From Nitrosomonadales bacterium (GTDB taxonomy: Bacteria > Pseudomonadota > Gammaproteobacteria > Burkholderiales > Gallionellaceae): a stretch of 39,557 nucleotides of DNA. The notes beneath the pieces were generated by a model. The model was not told where the DNA came from, ran no database searches, and was given only the letters and a program-made list of their open reading frames with translations. The DNA lies in contig JANYJE010000063.1 in the NCBI GenBank assembly GCA_025408405.1, positions 1 through 39,557 of the forward strand. The letters are read 5' to 3'. Positions 1 through 7,848 of this stretch are shown here, piece by piece; position 1 is the stretch's first letter, and the number at the start of each line of letters is the position of its first letter. The translations under genes were made by a program, and so were the position numbers.

Positions 1-338
1 TTGAATTTAATGCTGTCCGACTTGTAGGTGATGCCGGGGAATTCCGCCGCATTGAAGAAATCAGGCGACTTCAGGTGATCGTCGCGCTTGGCAAAACCGG
101 TGCTGATCGAGGCGGCTTCGATGGCGATATCGACCGTGCCGTTTTTGGCGGCGCGATCCAGCGTGATCCGGCCGGAGCTCCTGTCAAAGCGGCCATGCAT
201 GGTGGAGTAACCGAAATGGCTGACGCTGAACAGCGCAAAGGTGTGCGCGGGATCGACGCTGTAGGAATCGGCAGCATGTGCGGCCAGCGGCAGGCTGGCT
301 GCGATTAGCAGTGCAACGAGTGAATTCGGTTTGATCAT
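1..338 (-). CDS. YceI family periplasmic protein (C-terminus outside window)
   Basis: The reverse strand reads 112 codons from an ATG at 338 to the window edge, so the C-terminal part is missing. Residues 1-22 form a signal peptide ending in AHA. The mature protein starts DSYSVDPAHTFALFSVSHFG and continues with a conserved FDRSSGRITLD stretch and an FFNAAEFPGITYKSD stretch, both typical of YceI lipocalin-like domains that bind polyisoprenoids or other amphiphiles in the periplasm. A GGAG ribosome site lies about 8 bases upstream. The membrane protein gene on the same strand ends 33 bp upstream, so the two are probably co-transcribed. The family is clear; the ligand and role are not known from sequence. 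Confidence 0.88.
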   Translation of the reverse strand, partial: MIKPNSLVALLIAASLPLAAHAADSYSVDPAHTFALFSVSHFGYSTMHGRFDRSSGRITLDRAAKNGTVDIAIEAASISTGFAKRDDHLKSPDFFNAAEFPGITYKSDSIKF

Positions 339-371
339 AGCGTTTCTCCGGTAAGTTAAAACGTAAGCAAG

Positions 372-1187
372 TTATAGCGGTGGCGTGCCGTTGACGCGCC
401 AGCTTAGGTACACAGCTCCTGCTGCAAATGCCAAACAGGCAGCAGACAGCAGGGTGGATTGTACCCACAGACCCAGCTTTTCGGATACCGGCAGTTTGGC
501 AGCCAGCGGGATGGCGGCCAGAGCCGGCAATGCATACCAGGGCAGGCGCGCAGTCAGCACGGCTAAGCAGGCCAACAGGCCGGTGATGAGCGCGAGCGGC
601 AGGGTGAAAGTACGGCCACACGGCAGCAGGCTGTTGGTGATAAACAGGATCAGCAGATACGCCATGGTTGCCGCGCCCAGCGCCAAGCCAAGCTGGCCGA
701 GCAAGGCCGAGGCGCCCACCAGCACGGCTAACCCTGTGCCCAGCCCCAGCGCCATGCCTGCACTGGCAGCGCGCACCGGCGACTCATGCAGATCATCCAT
801 CCAGAACACCAGCCAGCCCACATACAGCGCGCAGCCTGTGCCCCATTGCAGCGCCGTGCCTAGCGGCTGCTGCTGCAACACGCGCACGCATACCCACACT
901 GCTACAGCGCCGCCCAGCGCGGCGAGCACTGGGCGCCACAGCGAAGAATTCAGCAGGGTCAGGGGAATGGCGAGCGCAGCGCAAGCCAGGCCCAGCCAGA
1001 TGATTTTGCGTGTGCTGGTGAGCGGTTCGAAGGCAAATCCGCTCACCAGATAAACCGTGATGGCGAATCCGGCGATAATGGCCAGCCCGCTCAGGCGCAA
1101 GCGCTGCAACAGTTCGGCAGTCAGCAGTGCAACCAGGAAAGGGGCCAGTCCTGCCTGTACGGCGGGGTGATCGAGGAGTGCGTGCAA
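372..1187 (-). CDS. polytopic inner-membrane protein of unknown function
   Basis: The 271-residue protein is almost wholly hydrophobic, with about eight or nine likely membrane spans (for example around residues 14-32, 35-53, 64-80, 86-104, 113-128 and 143-200). I recognise no family motif. The start is a TTG at 1187 (complement of CAA), chosen because AGGGAG lies a few bases upstream and no better-placed ATG exists. The only charged cluster in the middle is an FWMDDLHESPVRA loop. It lies 33 bp upstream of the YceI gene on the same strand and is divergent from the AEC transporter. It could be a transporter subunit or a membrane partner of YceI, but nothing in the sequence decides. Confidence 0.7.
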   Translation of the reverse strand: MHALLDHPAVQAGLAPFLVALLTAELLQRLRLSGLAIIAGFAITVYLVSGFAFEPLTSTRKIIWLGLACAALAIPLTLLNSSLWRPVLAALGGAVAVWVCVRVLQQQPLGTALQWGTGCALYVGWLVFWMDDLHESPVRAASAGMALGLGTGLAVLVGASALLGQLGLALGAATMAYLLILFITNSLLPCGRTFTLPLALITGLLACLAVLTARLPWYALPALAAIPLAAKLPVSEKLGLWVQSTLLSAACLAFAAGAVYLSWRVNGTPPL

Positions 1188-1269
1188 TTGGGTCTCCCTA
1201 AAATCTGAAGTGTGGCGCTAGTGTATCATCGGCGAACTTTCCGCGAATTTTTCAGCAGTGCTTGTCATT

Positions 1270-2175
1270 ATGAACAACCTTATTTTGCTGATTCTGTGTT
1301 TTGCCGCGGGTATTCTGTTGCGCCGCACGCGGCGCATGCCCGAGCAGGCACCGGCCACCCTCAACAGCTTCATCATCCATGTTTCTGTCCCCGCGCTGAC
1401 GCTGTTCTACCTGCACGATCTGAAATTAAGCGGTGACATCATTCTGATCGTGGCGATGGCCTGGCTGCAGTTTGGCCTGGCTGCAGGCTGCTTCTGGTGG
1501 GCGGGGCGCAAGCTGACCCTTCCGCGTGCCACCGTGGGAGCGCTGGTGCTGACCGGCGGCATGGGCAATACCGCGTTCTTCGGCTTGCCCATGATAGAGG
1601 CCTATTACGGTCATCAGGGCATGGCCACCGGCATTCTGATCGACCAGACCGGCTCTTTTCTGGTGCTCTCCACGTTGTGCATTATCGTGGCCGGAATTTA
1701 CTCATCCGGGCGTCCCACTGCCGGCGCGATCGCGCGCCGCATCGTGCAGTTCCCGCCCTTCATCGCACTGGTTGCAGCGCTGCTGCTGATTCCCATGGAG
1801 TACCCGCTGTGGTTAAACGCGGTACTCAAGCGCCTGGGCGACACCCTGGCGCCGCTGGCGCTGCTGTCGGTGGGGTTGCAGTTGCGGCTGGGCCACCTCA
1901 GCGGCAATGGCCGCAATCTGGCGCTCGGCCTGAGCTTCAAGCTGCTGCTGGTTCCCCTGATGATTCTACTGCTGTACGTGGCGCTGCTCGGTGCACATGG
2001 AACAGCCATACAGGTCACCATCTTCGAGGCCGCCATGCCCCCCATGATTACCGCAGCCATTTTGGCCAGCGAGCATGACCTTGACCCTGAACTCTCCACC
2101 TTGATGGTGGCGGTCGGCTTGCCGGTTTCCTTTCTGACACTGCCGGCATGGTGGTGGGTGATGCAGGGAGTGTAA
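1270..2175 (+). CDS. AEC (auxin efflux carrier) family transporter
   Basis: This 301-residue protein has about ten membrane spans in the two-bundle layout of the Mem_trans/AEC family. Family-like stretches include the N-terminal NSFIIHVSVPALTLFYL region, GGMGNTAFFGLPMIEAYYG (about residues 94-112) and the C-terminal half beginning LAPLALLSVGLQLRLG. The C-terminal EAAMPPMITAAILASEHDLDP segment matches the conserved second-half motif. AEC members export or import small organic anions such as malonate, malate or auxin-like compounds across the inner membrane; the substrate here is unknown. The ATG at 1270 is preferred because the first span begins at once; an in-frame GTG at 1258 would add four residues. 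No strong ribosome site precedes either. Confidence 0.88.
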   Translation: MNNLILLILCFAAGILLRRTRRMPEQAPATLNSFIIHVSVPALTLFYLHDLKLSGDIILIVAMAWLQFGLAAGCFWWAGRKLTLPRATVGALVLTGGMGNTAFFGLPMIEAYYGHQGMATGILIDQTGSFLVLSTLCIIVAGIYSSGRPTAGAIARRIVQFPPFIALVAALLLIPMEYPLWLNAVLKRLGDTLAPLALLSVGLQLRLGHLSGNGRNLALGLSFKLLLVPLMILLLYVALLGAHGTAIQVTIFEAAMPPMITAAILASEHDLDPELSTLMVAVGLPVSFLTLPAWWWVMQGV

Positions 2176-2197
2176 TCGGGGCGAAATATTTCCCGCG

Positions 2198-2246
2198 CGG
2201 CCCGGCTGCTCTGAGGTGAATTGATAATTCAGACGCTGCCGGGCCG
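2198..2246. other. nested stem-loop between convergent genes
   Basis: CGGCCCGGC at 2198-2206 pairs with GCCGGGCCG at 2238-2246, and within the loop TGAATT (2217-2222) pairs with AATTCA (2226-2231). It sits between the convergent transporter and HDOD genes. It may act as a bidirectional transcript end, although no T-run follows on either strand. Position fits a terminator; sequence makes it only a likely structured 3' end. Confidence 0.5.
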
Positions 2247-2297
2247 GCTTGAAACAGGAGCGCGGCGATCATATAGGGCCGCTCATGCTGCAGATAA

Positions 2298-3137
2298 TTA
2301 TTCTTTGTTCAGCCAGCCCAGCGTGTCATCTTTCAGTTCGGCGAAATCCTGTGCTGACATTTCAAAGTAGTGCAGTACGTCGACAGCAATCCCGTCCCAG
2401 TCCGGATTTTTCTGGCAGAAATGCTCATCGACGATCAACTCCGCCATATAGATGATGCCAGCCAAGCCGATGACTTCCTTGCTGATGCGAGCGCTGGGGA
2501 CGGTGAAGATGGTCTTGTCGTGGTGGTAACGGATAGCCTTGCTGACGTTATCAGGCAGAAACCATGTGCGTGCCATCATGCTGCCGACCACGGCATGATC
2601 GGTGGAGAAACATTCGTTTTCAACTTGATGGATATCCTGGCCCATGTTGGCCTTTGCAATCATGACCTCGCGGTAGTTCGGAAAGGTGCCCATCAATACC
2701 GGAATTCCGCAATCGTGAAACAGGCCGGTAATGTAGGCCTCATCCTGGGAAATGCCGGTTATTTTCCGGGCCAGCCTGGAGGAAATCACTGCGCTTAACG
2801 AGGAGCGCTCCCAGAACTTCTCGAAATTCGGCGGGTTGTTCGCCATGCTCTGGAGCAGAGCAACCTGGTTCAGCAAATTGATCGTGGCTTTCATGCCGAG
2901 CACGGTAATCGCCTGGTGAACTGAGGTGATTTTGCCGCCCCTGGCGAACAGCGGGGAGTTGGCCAGTTTCAGCAGTGCTGCAGCCATACCTGCGTCGCGC
3001 TTGATTGGCTGCGCTATCCTGTCAATTTCGGCATCGGGTCGTTTCGCCTCTTTCATGACCTCAAGCAAGAGGGCTGGGCAAGGGGGGATTTTCACTCCGA
3101 CCAGCAATTTTTGCATGTCTTGATCGTTAGGTTCCAT
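2298..3137 (-). CDS. HDOD domain signalling protein
   Basis: The 279-residue protein has an HDOD domain over roughly residues 10-220: KIPPCPALLLEVMKEAK at the start, IKRDAGMAAALLKLANSPLF, then the ITVLGMKATINLLNQVAL helix and GLFHDCGIPVLM. HDOD proteins are HD-GYP relatives, mostly without nucleotide hydrolysis, that act as signalling scaffolds in motility, biofilm and stress control. The start at 3137 (MEPNDQDMQK) is chosen over one at 3227 because the upstream one would overlap the hemerythrin gene by 76 bp. The gene follows the bacteriohemerythrin by 14 bp on the same strand, so both probably form one transcript linked to oxygen or redox signalling (inference). Confidence 0.88.
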   Translation of the reverse strand: MEPNDQDMQKLLVGVKIPPCPALLLEVMKEAKRPDAEIDRIAQPIKRDAGMAAALLKLANSPLFARGGKITSVHQAITVLGMKATINLLNQVALLQSMANNPPNFEKFWERSSLSAVISSRLARKITGISQDEAYITGLFHDCGIPVLMGTFPNYREVMIAKANMGQDIHQVENECFSTDHAVVGSMMARTWFLPDNVSKAIRYHHDKTIFTVPSARISKEVIGLAGIIYMAELIVDEHFCQKNPDWDGIAVDVLHYFEMSAQDFAELKDDTLGWLNKE

Positions 3138-3151
3138 TATTTTAGTCACTT

Positions 3152-3649
3152 TCACCAAGCATCGGGGATGCGCAGAACTGTTGTGTCCGACAGCTTGTAA
3201 AATTCGCTCTGTGCCTTTCTCTCCCATGCAACTGTTGAAAAATTGGCCTGCCGCAACACCTCGGAATATTTCTTGTCGCTGATCCGTATGTGATCGATCA
3301 GCCAGGTACGGAGCAATTCAATCAGCTCTGAATAAGCAGGAATATCTTCGACAAAAAATTTGGTCGCCAAATCATTGAGCCTGGCAATGAATTCATCGTG
3401 CTGCGCTATATGCTCGCTTAACCCGTCATAACTTGCTTCAGCCAATAATTTCTCCTCCAGAGAAAAATGTGCCTTGGTGTATCCCATCAGCGAATCGATG
3501 ATGCTTCGAATCACCCGGTCACCCTCATCTTTCGATACGGCGAGAGTAAGCCTGTTGAAGATGCTCACCAATACTTTATGCTGTTCATCAATGGCCTCAA
3601 TTCCGACATTGAGATCGGGTGTCCACTCGAAATAATTTTTATTGTTCAT
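3152..3649 (-). CDS. bacteriohemerythrin
   Basis: The 165-residue protein contains the full set of di-iron ligands of the hemerythrin four-helix bundle: H24 (IDEQHK), H61 and E65 (HFSLEE), H80 and H84 (HIAQH), H120 and D125 (HIRISD). Bacterial hemerythrins bind O2 reversibly and serve as oxygen carriers or sensors in microaerobic bacteria. The N-terminal FEWTPDLNVGIEAIDEQH is the family signature. About 35 residues follow the last ligand, a short tail of unknown role. The gene is first of a likely two-gene unit with the HDOD gene 14 bp downstream. Confidence 0.93.
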   Translation of the reverse strand: MNNKNYFEWTPDLNVGIEAIDEQHKVLVSIFNRLTLAVSKDEGDRVIRSIIDSLMGYTKAHFSLEEKLLAEASYDGLSEHIAQHDEFIARLNDLATKFFVEDIPAYSELIELLRTWLIDHIRISDKKYSEVLRQANFSTVAWERKAQSEFYKLSDTTVLRIPDAW

Positions 3650-3886
3650 GCCTGGTTGCCCCTGATTTCAAAAAAGCGCTGGCCTTCGAGCTTTCCTCTG
3701 TTGTGAGTCTTAAACGCGGTCGGCGTTCATGTTACCAGCTTCCTGCCATGCTGGATGACCCAGGCCTCTTGCCGCTATGTTGGCCTGTGTTTCTTTAAGT
3801 TTCACTCCGGGCCAGCGTGGTCAGGGGCAAGCCAGCCACTCACGCTGCTGATTTCTTAGCGCCGTGGTTTGAAGTGCGGCGGCGGC

Positions 3887-4021
3887 TCAGCTTGCCAACA
3901 CCTGTTGTGCCGCAGCTACCGCGACACCGCGCTGTATCGGGGCATTCATGCGGCCGAGGATGTCATCCAGCGCGGCCAGGCACACCAGGATGTTACGCTG
4001 CTTGGAGGCGAGGCCCATTAA
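3887..4021 (-). pseudogene. 3' remnant of a second serine-glyoxylate aminotransferase-like gene
   Basis: Read on the reverse strand, this stretch encodes about 44 residues (starting LMGLASKQRNILVCLAALDD, ending AAAQQVLAS) and a TGA stop. They align without gaps to the last 45 residues of the intact aminotransferase at 8388-9569 (LMGYASNQRNILLCLAALDD ... AAAQKVFAG). Roughly three quarters of the bases match, so it derives from a diverged paralogue and not a recent copy. Homology stops abruptly at about 4021, just upstream of the response-regulator promoter; the rest of the gene and the PLP lysine are gone. No other gene is visible in 3650-4096. Confidence 0.82.
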
Positions 4022-4031
4022 GTATTTCTGC

Positions 4032-4074
4032 ATTACATTTTTGTAATTTCGCATGGCCTGATTTCAGCTATAGT
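4032..4074 (+). promoter_or_regulatory. palindromic operator and promoter of the response regulator gene
   Basis: ATTACA and TGTAAT arms (4032-4037 and 4042-4047, spacer TTTT) form a palindrome whose right arm sits near a -35 position. A TATAGT -10-like hexamer lies at 4069-4074, 22 bp upstream of the ATG at 4097. The same palindrome recurs at 6508 and 8111, so autoregulation by the downstream response regulator is the natural reading (inference). Confidence 0.55.
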
Positions 4075-4096
4075 GAGCCAAAAAGTGAGGAGACTC

Positions 4097-4783
4097 ATGA
4101 AAGTCTTGCTGATTGAAGATGAGCAAAAAATTGCGGATTTTGTCTGTGCCGGCTTTCGCGAGCAGGGGTTTGCTTATGAGCACTGCAACAACGGCACGGA
4201 TGGTTATGCTCGCGCCAGTGCAGGTGATTACGATGTCATCGTATTGGACATCATGCTGCCCGGCCGTGATGGACTGTCCATCCTGAAGGGGCTGCGCAAG
4301 GCTGGTTTGGCGACGCCGGTGATTCTGCTCACGGCGCGCAACGAACTGGATGACCGCATTGAGGGCTTGAACCTGGGCGCTGATGATTACCTGGCCAAGC
4401 CGTTTTTTGTGGAGGAGCTGATTGCCCGCATTCAGGCTTTGCTGCGCCGGGTGTCAGGGGAGCGGCAGAATCGTCTGATGGTGGGTAGCCTCTCGCTCGA
4501 TCGCATCTCCCGTGAAGTGACCTGGAATGGTGAGGTCATCGACCTTACCGGACGCGAATTCAACCTGATCGAATACCTGATGCGCTCCCCGGGGCGGGTT
4601 TTTACCCGCACCCAGATTCTTGAGCATGTTTGGGGCTACGATTTCGATCCCAGCACCAATGTGGTTGACGTGTGCATTCAGCGCATCCGCAAGAAGCTGT
4701 CTGCCATTGGTGGCAATGGCGCAGGCGAATCGCCCATCGAAAGCGTGCGCGGAGTCGGCTATCGATTCCGCAAGGCAGCATGA
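4097..4783 (+). CDS. OmpR/PhoB-family response regulator, heavy-metal-regulator-like
   Basis: The 228-residue protein has a receiver domain (residues 1-115) with acidic pocket E7/D8, phospho-acceptor D51 in IVLDIMLPGRDG, T79 and K101 (LAKPF). A C-terminal winged helix follows (about 130-226), with LTGREFNLIEYLMRSPGRVF and the recognition region NVVDVCIQRIRKKL. Overall it resembles the CusR/CopR/PcoR group. GAGGAG at 4087-4092 sets the start. The last base of the coding region overlaps the kinase start (ATGA), so the pair is translationally coupled. An ATTACA/TGTAAT palindrome precedes the gene and recurs before two nearby genes. The inducing signal is not known; copper or another envelope metal is a guess from family resemblance. 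Confidence 0.93.
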   Translation: MKVLLIEDEQKIADFVCAGFREQGFAYEHCNNGTDGYARASAGDYDVIVLDIMLPGRDGLSILKGLRKAGLATPVILLTARNELDDRIEGLNLGADDYLAKPFFVEELIARIQALLRRVSGERQNRLMVGSLSLDRISREVTWNGEVIDLTGREFNLIEYLMRSPGRVFTRTQILEHVWGYDFDPSTNVVDVCIQRIRKKLSAIGGNGAGESPIESVRGVGYRFRKAA

Positions 4784-6450
4784 TCCGCTCCTTCCGCCTG
4801 CGTCTGGCTCTTTCCTCTGCGTTGCTGACGGGTCTGGTGCTGGCCGCGTTCGGGCTGAGCACCTGGTGGCTGATCCGCAGTGTGAAGATCGACCGGCTGG
4901 ATTCAGCCTTGCGCACCCAGGCGGAGCGGGAGGCCGGCAAGCCCATTCCGGAGCGTGATGGTGAGCAGATCGAAAGCGCGATGGAAAGTGCCCTGGGAGT
5001 GCGCAAGCCGGATGATCTGGTGTTGCTGATCGAGGATGCGCAGGGCGCGATGTTGTATCGGTCTGCGCAGTGGCCTGCGGCTCTGGATGCGAACCAGCTG
5101 CCCTGGCTGCACTTTCCGGCTCGCCACTCGGGGCTGGATGTGCCGCAATGGCTGATACGCTCTGCTCAGGCACAGGAACAACGCTGGCCGCCACCCGCTG
5201 AGTTTGGGCCGGGAGAACAGAATCAGCGCCCCGGTGATCGACACCCGCCGCGGCGATTGCGGCCGCGTCCACCATGGCCACTGGAGCAGCCGCGCGGCCC
5301 GGCTGATCAGTCGCCGTCGCCTGATGGGGCAAGCAACCAGCCGCAGTCAGCACCCTTGCCATCGGATACTTCTGGGCAGGAGGCAAGGACGCCGGTTACG
5401 ACAGCACCTCCACCGCGCCGCATGCCGCCTGTTTCCAGCGTGACTGGTGTCACGATCAATGGTCAGGCATGGCGCGTGGCTTTGGCCAGCGGCAGCGCCG
5501 GCCGGGTGGCGGTGGCGGTCAATTTGCGCATGCTGGATGAGGAAATGCAGGGGGTGCGCACTGCCTACCTGATTGCGATGCCATTGGCCCTGCTGCTGAT
5601 CGGAATCAGTGCGTGGATTTTTTCCGCCCGCGCGTTACGGCCACTGGAGAAGCTGGCCAGCGCGACCCGTCGTATCACGGTGGATGGCCTTGACCAGCGC
5701 ATTTCTGCTGCCGGGGAAGATCAGGAGTTTGTCGAGCTGATCGAGGTGTACAACAGCATGCTGGCACGCCTGCGACGCAGCTTTCAGCAGGCTTACCGGT
5801 TCTCGGCAGATGCAGCGCATGAGTTGAAGACACCGCTGGCGATTCTGCAGGGGCAGCTTGAGCGGGCGATCAACCAGACTGAGGCTGGCTCGGCAATACA
5901 GGTCGAGTTGACCAGCATTCTCGACGAGGTGCGGCGCCTGTCCACCATCTCGCGCAAACTGCTGCTGCTGTCGCAGGCAGATGCGGGCCAGCTCAGTATC
6001 AATCGCGAGCCATTCAACCTGACGGAGGCTTTGAACAACCTGGTGGAGGATACCCAGATGCTGGCGTCGCAGTTGCAGGTCAGCGGAGACATTCAGGCGG
6101 GCCTCATGATCAATGCCGACGGCAGTCTGCTGCAACAGGTGCTGCACAACCTGATCAGCAATGCCATCAAGTACAACCTCGAAGGCGGCCGCATCGAGAT
6201 ATCGGCGCGTGCCCTGCCGCAGGTGGTGGAGGTGGTGATTGCCAACACCTCGCGTGGGATTCCTGAGAGTGAGCGCGAGCGGGTATTCGAGCGCTTTTAC
6301 CGGGCTGATCCTTCGCGCAATCGCCAAGTGGAGGGGTTGGGTCTCGGGCTTGCCCTGTCGCGCGAGATTGCACGTGCCCACCACGGCGACCTGTCGTTCA
6401 AGGTTCTGAAGGACAACACCGTCAAATTTTCTCTTGTATTGCCGCGTTGA
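4780..6450 (+). CDS. sensor histidine kinase with proline-rich periplasmic insert
   Basis: The 556-residue kinase has a first membrane span at about residues 9-31, a long periplasmic region (32-260), a second span at 262-284 and a HAMP linker. The HisKA domain carries H347 in DAAHELKTPLA, and the ATPase domain has N457 and N461 in HNLISNAIKY, followed by ERVFERFYRAD and GLGLGLALSREIA. About residues 135-217 of the sensor region are a proline/arginine/glutamine-rich insert with runs such as RWPPPAEFGPGEQ and RPRPPWP. It is in frame with conserved sequence on both sides, so it is not a frameshift. It resembles in composition the RPPP/GGPG repeats of the secreted protein encoded next. The pair with the upstream regulator is certain from the overlap; the ligand is unknown. 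Confidence 0.92.
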   Translation: MIRSFRLRLALSSALLTGLVLAAFGLSTWWLIRSVKIDRLDSALRTQAEREAGKPIPERDGEQIESAMESALGVRKPDDLVLLIEDAQGAMLYRSAQWPAALDANQLPWLHFPARHSGLDVPQWLIRSAQAQEQRWPPPAEFGPGEQNQRPGDRHPPRRLRPRPPWPLEQPRGPADQSPSPDGASNQPQSAPLPSDTSGQEARTPVTTAPPPRRMPPVSSVTGVTINGQAWRVALASGSAGRVAVAVNLRMLDEEMQGVRTAYLIAMPLALLLIGISAWIFSARALRPLEKLASATRRITVDGLDQRISAAGEDQEFVELIEVYNSMLARLRRSFQQAYRFSADAAHELKTPLAILQGQLERAINQTEAGSAIQVELTSILDEVRRLSTISRKLLLLSQADAGQLSINREPFNLTEALNNLVEDTQMLASQLQVSGDIQAGLMINADGSLLQQVLHNLISNAIKYNLEGGRIEISARALPQVVEVVIANTSRGIPESERERVFERFYRADPSRNRQVEGLGLGLALSREIARAHHGDLSFKVLKDNTVKFSLVLPR

Positions 6451-6507
6451 CCGCGCTCCCCCAGCGCAGGCTTGCCTGCAATCTTCTTCATGTTGCGCCG
6501 GCAGACG

Positions 6508-6562
6508 ATTACAAAACTGTAATCCGCCGAGGTGACTGGCCGTAATGCTGTGGATGCATAGT
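6508..6562 (+). promoter_or_regulatory. regulator palindrome and promoter of the repeat-protein gene
   Basis: ATTACAAAACTGTAAT (6508-6523) is a near-perfect palindrome matching the one before the regulator gene. A further GTAAT half-site lies at 6542-6546 and a CATAGT hexamer at 6557-6562. The spacing of all three elements is identical, base for base, to that at 8111-8164. It lies 115 bp before the repeat-protein start. Confidence 0.6.
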
Positions 6563-6637
6563 GCCATCGTGCCAGGCAGATAGGCTGTCGGCACCAGGCT
6601 AAATGAAGGAAATTCATCAACCAACACAGGAGGTCAT

Positions 6638-7258
6638 ATGTTCAACAAGACAGTAATCACGATTGCCCTGACTGGCGTGTTTGCCGTGAGTGCTTTTGCT
6701 CAGGGGGGCGCCCGTCAGGGGCCGGGGCATGGTGCAAATGTAGGCGGCGCCGCAAACATGGCACCGGGTGTAGGCCATGGCGCGGGAGGGCCAGGCAATG
6801 GCATGGGCCCCGGCAATGGCGCTGGTCAGGGAAGGGGAACGTCGCGTGATGGTGGCGTTTCGGGCTCGCAGCAGGGTGACGCAGGTCCGCAGCAAGGCGG
6901 CCGCCATGGCGACCGCGACCATGACCGTCGTCCGCCACCTCGCATGGATGTCCAGGGTGGTCCTGGCCAGCAACAGGGAGGCCCCGGCATGCAGCAGGGT
7001 AGAGGGGACGGCGACCGCGACCATGACCGTCGTCCGCCACCTCGCATGGATGGACAGGGTGGCCCTGGCCCGCAACAGGGAGGCCCTGGCATGCAGCAGG
7101 GTAGAGGGTATGGCGACCGCGACCATGACCGTCGCCCGCCACCTCGCATGGATGGTCAGGGTGGACCTGGTCCGCAACAGGGCGGCCCCGGGCGTCAGCC
7201 ATCTGAGCGGGAGCAGGGCACAGGCAACCAGAATGGGCAGGAACGCGGCAACAATTGA
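6638..7258 (+). CDS. secreted Gly/Pro/Gln/Arg-rich protein with 34-residue repeats
   Basis: The 206-residue product starts with a signal peptide (MFNKTVITIALTGVFAVSAFA, cleavage after about residue 21). The rest lacks predicted folded structure. A Gly/Asn/Met-rich segment precedes almost three copies of a 34-residue unit of the form DRDHDRRPPPRMDxQGGPGx followed by QQGGPGMQQGRG plus two. A strong AGGAGGT lies at 6628-6634. His, Met and Asp recur once or more per unit and could bind metal, but this is a guess. I recognise no named family. It follows the two-component genes, has its own palindrome-bearing promoter and is 47 bp upstream of the protease gene, probably in one operon. Confidence 0.8.
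   Translation: MFNKTVITIALTGVFAVSAFAQGGARQGPGHGANVGGAANMAPGVGHGAGGPGNGMGPGNGAGQGRGTSRDGGVSGSQQGDAGPQQGGRHGDRDHDRRPPPRMDVQGGPGQQQGGPGMQQGRGDGDRDHDRRPPPRMDGQGGPGPQQGGPGMQQGRGYGDRDHDRRPPPRMDGQGGPGPQQGGPGRQPSEREQGTGNQNGQERGNN
6909..7190 (+). repeat. 102-bp in-frame tandem repeat, about 2.8 copies
   Basis: Units begin at 6909, 7011 and 7113 with the same GCGACCGCGACCATGACCGT core; the period is exactly 102 bp (34 codons). Copies 2 and 3 are closest. The third decays after about 78 bp into a unique C-terminus. High identity at wobble positions indicates recent expansion or gene conversion. Confidence 0.9.
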
Positions 7259-7305
7259 TTGTTGATCAGCCCATCCTGCTGTCACCCACTGTAGGAGGTA
7301 ACGAG

Positions 7306-7848
7306 ATGAGAGCCTTGGTTTTCTGTCTGATGTTGTTGCCGGGTTGGGGATGGGCCGATGCCTATAAGTGTCACACCATCGGGAGAGTCATCTACAGCCA
7401 GCTGCCCTGTGGCAATGATGCCGAGCTGGTGCATGACAACATCACCATCACCAATCCGCGTGATGTGGGGGAGCCAGCTGCACATGGCAACCCTGCATTG
7501 ATCGTGTCGTTGAACAGCCGAGGAACCTACACCGTCTCCGGCAGGCTGAATCAGGTGGATGCCTCATTTGAAATAGATACTGGTGCTTCGGTTACAACGA
7601 TTTCTCAGGAATTGGCTGATCGTGCAGGTTTGAGCAGTTGTGAGCAAAGGATGGTCACTGACACTGCCAATGGCACAGTGGGCGTGTGTCTGCTACATGT
7701 GGCAGAAATTTCGTTTGGCAGATTCCATTTGCGTGAAGTGCCGGTACAAATCGTGCCGCGTATGGCCAGTGATGCGCTGCTGGGAAATTCGGTGTTGCGC
7801 GGCTTCCGCATCAGCCAGCATGACGGCGTCATGACGATTTCCGATTAA
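7306..7848 (+). CDS. secreted retropepsin-like (clan AA) aspartic protease
   Basis: The 180-residue protein starts at an ATG 6 bp after AGGAGGT (7293-7299). Residues 1-18 are a signal peptide ending GWGWADA. A short segment with cysteines (YKCHTIGRVIYSQLPCG) looks like a DUF4124-type domain. The C-terminal half is a single retropepsin fold: FEIDTGASVTTISQELADRA carries the catalytic DTG(A) triad, and DALLGNSVLRGFRI matches the conserved second hydrophobic-hydrophobic-Gly motif. Such one-domain enzymes act as homodimers. Located in the periplasm, it could process the repeat protein encoded just upstream (inference from operon only). Its TAA stop lies in the terminal repeat of the downstream MITE-like element, so the natural C-terminus may have been altered by insertion. 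Confidence 0.85.
   Translation: MRALVFCLMLLPGWGWADAYKCHTIGRVIYSQLPCGNDAELVHDNITITNPRDVGEPAAHGNPALIVSLNSRGTYTVSGRLNQVDASFEIDTGASVTTISQELADRAGLSSCEQRMVTDTANGTVGVCLLHVAEISFGRFHLREVPVQIVPRMASDALLGNSVLRGFRISQHDGVMTISD

Noticed and set aside
5182-5430. Frameshift in the histidine kinase at the proline-rich stretch
   Set aside because: The frame stays open, and sequence on both sides belongs to the same kinase; an in-frame insert explains it better.
6909-7190. Possible CRISPR array
   Set aside because: The units are contiguous, in frame and 102 bp long with no unique spacers, so it is a coding repeat. The CCCAAGA array is likewise spacer-free.
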